A DNA stretch of 64,000 bases, from NCBI GenBank assembly GCA_027920525.1, contig CP115858.1, forward strand, positions 4,154,001 to 4,218,000, in the 5' to 3' direction. Positions 58,918 to 64,000 of this stretch are shown piece after piece (positions within the stretch are counted from its first letter, which is position 1; every line of letters starts with the position of its first letter). The notes below the pieces were generated by a model. It ran no database searches. It was not told where the DNA came from and saw only the letters and a list, made by a program, of their open reading frames with translations. The translations under genes and the position numbers were made by a program. Origin of the DNA: Chryseobacterium daecheongense (GTDB lineage: Bacteria > Bacteroidota > Bacteroidia > Flavobacteriales > Weeksellaceae).

Positions 58918-60123
58918 ATGGGAATGATAGATAAGAGGATTATACCACTGGCCATTGGTGGTTTGGGGATTGGAACAACAGAATTCACCATTATGGGCTT
59001 ACTGCCCGATATTGCTAAAACTTTACAGGTAAGTATTCCCGAAGCCGGGCATCTTATTTCTGCATATGCACTAGGAGTCGTTATTGGGGCTCCGATATTA
59101 ATCGGTTACTCTGTGAAGTTTCCACCTAAAAAAGTATTGATTGTTTTAATGATGATTTTTACTTTGTTTAACGGTTTATCAGCGATAGCACCAGATTACA
59201 CATCAATGCTCATTATCCGGTTTCTGTCTGGCCTGCCACATGGAGCATTTTTCGGAGTAGGGACCGTAGTGGCATCTCGGCTGGCAGGAAAAGGCAAGGA
59301 GGCATTCTATATTTCTTTAATGTTCACCGGGCTTACTATAGCGAACCTGGCAATGGTGCCCCTGGTCACTTATATAGGGCATACCTTCCACTGGAGATGG
59401 TATTTCGTGATTGTCGCGGTAATTGGATTATTTGCCTTATTGTTTTTAAAGTTCTGGCTTCCTACCATGGAAACAAAGCAGGATACACACTTTCTGGAGG
59501 AATTAAAATTTCTAAAACATAAACAATCCTGGCTGGTATTATTGATTACTGCAATAGGATTTGGCGGACTATTTACCTGGTTTAGTTATATTACACCACT
59601 AATGACCATCATTGCGGGCATTAAGGCAAGTCAGATGGCATATGTTATGATTTTGGCGGGAGCAGGAATGGTAGTGGGAAATCTGGCTGGAGGTTTTTTA
59701 TCAGATAAGTTAGGGCCCGAAAAAACATGTTCTCTTTTATTACTTCTCATGATGTCGTCATTGGCAGGTGTATTTTTCTTTTCAGAAAACAGTATTATTG
59801 CTCTGGTACTTACTTTTGTATGTGGTGCGTTATCAATGTCTGTGGCTGCCCCGATTAATATTATGATGATGAAAGCCGCTCCAAGAAGCGAAATGATGGC
59901 TGCTGCCTTTATGCAGGCTGCTTTTAATATTGCCAATGCAATGGGAGCATTTTTAGGTGGAATTCCTTTAGAACATGGATTTTCGTTTAAATATCCTTCT
60001 TTGGTGGGTGTCGGAATGACGTTTATAGGACTGATGATCAGTATACGGTATATGTATTTATACAGATCTTCAAAACTTATAACAGAAGAAATAACAGTGG
60101 AATGTATTCCGGGAGATCAATAA
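58918..60123 (+). CDS. MFS transporter (AraJ/arabinose-efflux-like)
   Basis: A 12-helix inner-membrane transporter of 401 residues. GIGTTEFTIMGLLPDIAKTL in helix 1 and the loop with PKKVLIVLM match the AraJ/DHA1 group. GNLAGGFLSDKLGPEK in the second half is the MFS motif A repeat. Drug or sugar efflux is typical; the substrate is unknown. It is divergent from the AraC gene and ends in a terminator. Confidence 0.9.
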   Translation: MGMIDKRIIPLAIGGLGIGTTEFTIMGLLPDIAKTLQVSIPEAGHLISAYALGVVIGAPILIGYSVKFPPKKVLIVLMMIFTLFNGLSAIAPDYTSMLIIRFLSGLPHGAFFGVGTVVASRLAGKGKEAFYISLMFTGLTIANLAMVPLVTYIGHTFHWRWYFVIVAVIGLFALLFLKFWLPTMETKQDTHFLEELKFLKHKQSWLVLLITAIGFGGLFTWFSYITPLMTIIAGIKASQMAYVMILAGAGMVVGNLAGGFLSDKLGPEKTCSLLLLLMMSSLAGVFFFSENSIIALVLTFVCGALSMSVAAPINIMMMKAAPRSEMMAAAFMQAAFNIANAMGAFLGGIPLEHGFSFKYPSLVGVGMTFIGLMISIRYMYLYRSSKLITEEITVECIPGDQ

Positions 60124-60150
60124 AAAAAAAGAGGCATTTGCCTCTTTTTT
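60122..60150. terminator. Bidirectional terminator after the MFS gene
   Basis: AAAAAAGAGGC, loop ATTT, GCCTCTTTTTT, flanked by A and T runs, between converging genes. Confidence 0.85.
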
Positions 60151-60156
60151 ACCCCT

Positions 60157-60537
60157 TTATGCTTCAACTTCATTACCGTTCTTACACCAGTAAAGGGCAT
60201 TGTATACATTTTCTTTAGGAAAAGACTTGAATTCACCGGGCATCAGGACACTGAATATATCGGTGAAATTCTGAACACCTTTGCTATCCGTGACAATAGC
60301 TGTACGATTCCATTTAGCAAGGTTTTTTAGTCCCAAAAGTGCGTCTTGTAACCAGGCTCCCATGGTAAAATTCTCCAGATCCGTATCTAAATACAATAAA
60401 TAATTAAGTTCATCAAACTGATCAACCTTTTGTTTTACATGGGGAATAACAAGGTTTTCAAAGTCCTCTCGGGTCACTTCTCCCGTTGCACTGAACGCCG
60501 CAACATTCTCCGGGGCATCTGGAATAATAGTAATCAT
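60157..60537 (-). CDS. SpoIIAA-like (STAS) protein
   Basis: The 126-residue cytoplasmic protein matches SpoIIAA-like proteins (PF11964): AFSATGEVTREDFENLVIPHV, LYLDTDLENFTMGAWLQDAL, and RTAIVTDSKGVQNFT. Members have a lipid-binding or STAS-like fold, with an unclear role. It stands alone and convergent with the MFS gene. Confidence 0.85.
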   Translation of the reverse strand: MITIIPDAPENVAAFSATGEVTREDFENLVIPHVKQKVDQFDELNYLLYLDTDLENFTMGAWLQDALLGLKNLAKWNRTAIVTDSKGVQNFTDIFSVLMPGEFKSFPKENVYNALYWCKNGNEVEA

Positions 60538-60648
60538 AGTATATTTTTTATGGTTTGGTGGTATTTCACCAACAATAATTACACCAATAATCGTCTGAAA
60601 ATCGTTAAAATACTCACAAATATTAGTATTTTAGTTTAAAATATTAAT

Positions 60649-61854
60649 ATGGATTTAAAATCGAATGAACCATTTTGGTTATTAAAGAATGGATTGACAG
60701 CCTCTTATCCTTCTTTAAAATCAGATGAAGAATGTGATGTATTGATTATCGGGGGTGGAATAACGGGAAGTCTGATTGCCCACCAGATGGTAAAAGATGG
60801 ATACAGGACGATCCTTATTGATAAACGGGAGATTTGTAACGGAAGCACCTCAGCCACTACTTCTATGCTGCAATATGAAATTGATATTCCACTTTTTAAA
60901 CTGATTGATCAGATCGGGGAAAAAGGAGCTGTTGAAAGCTACAAAGCCTGTTCAGATGCTATTGATATAATAGAACAGCTTACAAAAGAATTAAAATCAA
61001 AGGCCGGTTTTAAAAGAAAAAGATCTCTGTATTATGCGTCAAGAAAAAAAGATATACAGTGGTTGCAGCAGGAATTTGAAGCCAGAAAAAAATACGGATT
61101 CGAAGTGGAATGGCTTGATGCTGAAGAAATTCAAAAAGAATTCGGATTTCAAAATACATTTGGAGGAATTGTTTCTAAGCAGGGAGCAAGCGTAGATGCA
61201 TTCAAATTGGCCCATGAATTATTGGAATTTAATCATAAGAAAGGACTTCTTGTATTTGATAAGACAGAGATGAAAGCGGCAAAGAGTTACAGAGGATATA
61301 ATCTTGTAAGCACAATAAACGGACCTCAGATCAAAGCTAAAAAGATCATTTATTGTATAGGCTATGAGAGTAAAAGTCTGATCAAAGAAAATTTTGTGGA
61401 TCTCAAAAGCACATATGCTCTAGTTTCCGAGATTGATGATGATAAATTTAAAAATATCTCCAGTACACTGGTCTGGAATACAGATGAACCTTATATGTAT
61501 ATGAGGACTACTGATGACGGAAGGTTACTGATCGGAGGAGGGGATGAGGATTTTTATGACGCGAAAAAGCGGGATGCATTGCTGGATAAAAAAGAAAAAC
61601 AGATTCTGAAAACATTAAAAAAGATCAGGCCCGATTACCATTTTTATACAGATTTTGTATGGGCTGGAACCTTCGGGGAAACTAAAGACGGGTTACCTTA
61701 TATAGGTGAACATGAGAAATTCAATAATTCCTATTTTGTGCTTGGTTTTGGTGGAAACGGGATTACTTTTTCAGTTACAGGAATGGAAATGACATCCCTT
61801 TTTATGAAAAATAAAAAACATCCCTTATCGAGATATTTTAAGTTTGAAAGATAA
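60649..61854 (+). CDS. FAD-dependent oxidoreductase (DAO family)
   Basis: The Rossmann FAD motif LIIGGGITGSLIAHQM lies near residue 32, and GSTSATTSMLQYEID binds the cofactor further on. The C-terminal part has LLIGGGDED and GLPYIGEHEKF with GFGGNGITFS, a DAO/gamma-glutamylputrescine-oxidase-like pattern. 401 residues, no signal peptide. It oxidises an amine or amino acid; the substrate is unknown. It is monocistronic. Confidence 0.9.
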   Translation: MDLKSNEPFWLLKNGLTASYPSLKSDEECDVLIIGGGITGSLIAHQMVKDGYRTILIDKREICNGSTSATTSMLQYEIDIPLFKLIDQIGEKGAVESYKACSDAIDIIEQLTKELKSKAGFKRKRSLYYASRKKDIQWLQQEFEARKKYGFEVEWLDAEEIQKEFGFQNTFGGIVSKQGASVDAFKLAHELLEFNHKKGLLVFDKTEMKAAKSYRGYNLVSTINGPQIKAKKIIYCIGYESKSLIKENFVDLKSTYALVSEIDDDKFKNISSTLVWNTDEPYMYMRTTDDGRLLIGGGDEDFYDAKKRDALLDKKEKQILKTLKKIRPDYHFYTDFVWAGTFGETKDGLPYIGEHEKFNNSYFVLGFGGNGITFSVTGMEMTSLFMKNKKHPLSRYFKFER

Positions 61855-61927
61855 AACCAGATGGTTATGAAACATCATCCACCTGGTTTTATCATTACTA
61901 TATTGGTGGCTTCCAAGCTGCCAATAT
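61853..61927. terminator. Two adjacent hairpins between converging genes
   Basis: AAAACCAGATGG and CCACCTGGTTTT (one mismatch) form the first stem just past the oxidoreductase stop. ATATTGGTGGCTT and AAGCTGCCAATAT form the second, with two G-T pairs, reaching the stop of the opposite gene. Each probably serves one strand. Confidence 0.65.
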
Positions 61928-63126
61928 TATATAGTATATCCGCTTTTTCTGGCCAATTCCAAGATTGAAGTTTCGATAGCTTTGCCCAGATCATCAGAGT
62001 CTGCATTTCCTCTTTTTTTCATTTCGTTATCGATATAGTCCTGTCTTTTTTTGGATAGCCCCTCAATTTCTTTTTGAATCTTTTCCCGTTCGGCAGATTT
62101 CTCCGTTACCAGCCTTTTTACTTCTTCTTTAGTTTTGCCTTTTAATTCAGCGGGGAGTTCACTTTCTTTAACAGTTGTTATAAAGTTGACATCCTTTTCC
62201 GCTTTGTCTACAAGGTCCCAATGATCATTCTTATATGCATTCTTTTTACTTTTGGCTACCGTTCTTTCCACCGCATTGGAAACAGACTGAACTGCTGCAT
62301 TTTTATCCTGCATGATCTGTTTGCTCTTGTATTCGGAACCATGGCTTCCGTAATATACATAAGTGTCATTGAGTTTCGTGTTATACTCTGAAATTTTAGC
62401 ATCATATGGTGTTTCCACATAGATTACCTTTCTGTCACTATCGATATTAAAGTACTTTCCATCACCTGTAACAGCTCCATTTTGCCAGAATGACTGGATA
62501 CCTTCATTTCTGTCACCACAAAATATAGTATTGGTATAGATTTTTTTTGCCTTAGCAGATGAAATAACTTCCTTGTAGTTAATTCTTCCCTGATCAAACG
62601 GCTCATTACCGGCAATGTAGATAAGTTTCATACTCTTATCATTTTTATCCCAGTTCAGATTCATAGCCGCATCCCGGATCACGGCACCGCAGTATTCACT
62701 TCCACCATTGGTTCTTAATCCAAATAATTTTTCTGAAACCAGATCCAGATCCTGTGTTAGGGGAGTTACCTGGCGGATGAAATTTTCATCGCGAATTCCG
62801 TCATTGCCATATTCGTATAATGCAATTTCTATTTGTGGTGCTTTTCCTTCATACTTTAATGTAGTCAGCGTATTTACAATATTCCAGAGTCTGGATTTAG
62901 CCTGATCGATTAATCCATCCATGCTGTTCGAAGTATCCAGTAAAAGGGCAACCTGAATTTTGTTATCCCCTGATGATGGTTGTGCAGTATACAAAGAAGG
63001 TCTTTGTGTTGTAATGTGCTCAATTACCGAAGGATTGCTTTTTCCCATACAACGTGTCTCTGTAAGGCTATTAGAACTTAAAAAAGCAGCACCTATACTC
63101 AATGTTAAAATTTTTAAAGTTGTCAT
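61927..63126 (-). CDS. Exported von Willebrand factor A domain protein
   Basis: An N-terminal signal region (LKILTLSIGAAFLSSNSLT) leads to a vWA domain beginning VALLLDTSNSMDGLIDQAK, which holds the DxSxS MIDAS motif. LRTNGGSEYCGAVIRDA carries the second metal-binding Thr/Asp region. The last ~120 residues are a long charged helix rich in Lys/Glu. 399 residues. It probably binds proteins or metal in the periplasm. It is followed upstream by a SIMPL gene on the same strand 129 bases away. Confidence 0.87.
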   Translation of the reverse strand: MTTLKILTLSIGAAFLSSNSLTETRCMGKSNPSVIEHITTQRPSLYTAQPSSGDNKIQVALLLDTSNSMDGLIDQAKSRLWNIVNTLTTLKYEGKAPQIEIALYEYGNDGIRDENFIRQVTPLTQDLDLVSEKLFGLRTNGGSEYCGAVIRDAAMNLNWDKNDKSMKLIYIAGNEPFDQGRINYKEVISSAKAKKIYTNTIFCGDRNEGIQSFWQNGAVTGDGKYFNIDSDRKVIYVETPYDAKISEYNTKLNDTYVYYGSHGSEYKSKQIMQDKNAAVQSVSNAVERTVAKSKKNAYKNDHWDLVDKAEKDVNFITTVKESELPAELKGKTKEEVKRLVTEKSAEREKIQKEIEGLSKKRQDYIDNEMKKRGNADSDDLGKAIETSILELARKSGYTI

Positions 63127-63255
63127 TATTTATATTTTTAATTGTTTATTTTCTATACTAATGAATTTGCAATGTTTTGGATTTTACCTTAAAGGAAAAA
63201 TTGATGACCCTTTAGTTTGAACAAAGGCAACTGCGGATAGCTGCCTTTAGCATTT

Positions 63256-63930
63256 TTAAAGTATCTCGTATCTGGTTTTAATGCTGTATTTCAATTTGAT
63301 ATTTTCAATATTGTCAAATGAATAATCAACTCCTGCATCAGCTTCCATTTGTACATTACTGGATTTTCTCATGTAGGCAGACATTGGCATAATAGTGTCA
63401 CTTGTATAATCCTCGATCTCTATAATTTCTAAAGGAGCTCCGGTTTTTTTACCCATGCTTTCCAGTAAATAATCCGCTTTTTCTTTAGCTGCCTTTAATG
63501 CATTTATTTTTACGGTTTTTCTGAAATCTGCAATTTTGGTATTTTTTACCTCTGCAATATTCAGGTTGCTTACCCACTTTTGATTTAACCCTTCGAATAC
63601 CTTACTGAGGTTGGTCTTAGCATTTACCTTAAACTGAAAACTTTTGGTGAACTTGGTTGTTTTTGAGTAAAGATTCTGATACATTGATTTGAAGGTGATA
63701 TCCTCATTCTTTACCCCATTACTTTTTAAAGTTTCGAATAATTTCTTTTCATTGTCTGCCAGTTCATTTTTGTTATCGGCCTTTATTCCGATGTTGAAGA
63801 TGATTTCGTCCGGCTCTACTTCCATTTCAGCAACTCCCGTTACCTCAATTGCATTTTTCTTTACTTCCTGTGCGTTTATTAAACTTCCTGCTGTAAGGAA
63901 TCCGATTAATAAAAAATGTCTCAATTTCAT
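63256..63930 (-). CDS. SIMPL (DUF541) domain periplasmic protein
   Basis: The signal peptide (RHFLLIGFLTAGSLINAQ) precedes a SIMPL domain: IEVTGVAEMEVEPDEIIFNIGIKADNK in pieces (VTGVAEMEVEPDE, NIGIKADNK), then LEIIEIEDYTS. 224 residues. Relatives include YggE of E. coli, linked to oxidative-stress tolerance; the exact role is not known. No neighbour points to a partner. The 70 bases upstream to the window end hold no gene. Confidence 0.88.
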   Translation of the reverse strand: MKLRHFLLIGFLTAGSLINAQEVKKNAIEVTGVAEMEVEPDEIIFNIGIKADNKNELADNEKKLFETLKSNGVKNEDITFKSMYQNLYSKTTKFTKSFQFKVNAKTNLSKVFEGLNQKWVSNLNIAEVKNTKIADFRKTVKINALKAAKEKADYLLESMGKKTGAPLEIIEIEDYTSDTIMPMSAYMRKSSNVQMEADAGVDYSFDNIENIKLKYSIKTRYEIL

Positions 63931-64000
63931 AATTTCTTGTTTTAAATTCTGAAGTAAAATTAGCCCGATTGTAAACCTGAAATGGAGAGACTTGGTGAAA

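Noticed and set aside
1..64000. CRISPR arrays, transposase genes, integrases or a prophage
   Set aside because: I saw no regularly spaced direct repeats with unique spacers, no transposase or integrase motif, and the lone endolysin-like gene is not accompanied by structural phage genes.

Overview
The window looks like a chromosomal segment of a Flavobacteriia bacterium, most likely Chryseobacterium or a close Weeksellaceae relative. The DNA is AT-rich. Many genes are preceded by the Bacteroidota-type promoter (TTTG or TTG, about 19-20 nt, then TAnnTTTG) rather than by Shine-Dalgarno motifs. Families typical of the phylum are present: GSCFA, DUF4269, DUF5683, DUF6438, WbqC, two-part LepB, Bacteroidota TonB, PrcB-like and UpxY-like. 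The order parA-parB-DUF5683-dapB-lepB-wbqC is a familiar Flavobacteriia arrangement. I found no insertion sequence, integrase or CRISPR array. This is mostly core chromosome with a few accessory islands.

Layout. 1-6.5 kb: a peptidoglycan amidase cut by the window edge, aspartase, and a small glycan module (two glycosyltransferases, a flippase, an FkbM methyltransferase). 6.7-16.4 kb: DUF2461, a DEAD-box helicase with an RD-rich tail, a DUF47/Pit phosphate uptake pair, a polyprenyl diphosphate synthase, and a GSCFA-DUF4269-TatD-membrane glycosyltransferase run. 16.5-26.3 kb: RhlE-like helicase, an hpt-adk-obgE operon with a DUF6438 lipoprotein-like gene overlapping obgE, an ABC-F ATPase with a structured leader, a secreted protein, a monoacylglycerol-lipase-like hydrolase and purA.

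26.5-31.0 kb holds the most unusual module. It is a three-gene minus-strand unit: an endolysin-like muramidase and two large proteins with no recognised family. By eye the two large proteins share a helical region and a C-terminal beta-rich region. None of the three has a visible signal peptide. I regard this as the best candidate for an undescribed system. 31.3-39.6 kb: TonB, then parA-parB-DUF5683-dapB-lepB-wbqC and a subtilase. Two perfect inverted DnaA boxes lie just upstream of parA.

39.7-46.6 kb: a lipocalin lipoprotein, an OmpA protein, and a four-gene set matching the polyprenyl-phospho-arabinose route (DPPR synthase, DprE1-like, DprE2-like, HAD phosphatase), followed by a PrcB-like lipoprotein, cysteine desulfurase and thioredoxin. 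46.7-48.4 kb: three nearly identical tRNA-Asp genes, about 0.8 kb without genes, and an orphan UpxY/NusG-like antiterminator. 48.4-64 kb: a metalloprotease lipoprotein, an L,D-transpeptidase, an aspartyl protease with PDZ, an esterase, tyrS, an ECF-type sigma factor, lipA, a divergent AraC/MFS pair, an FAD oxidoreductase, a von Willebrand A protein and a SIMPL-domain protein.
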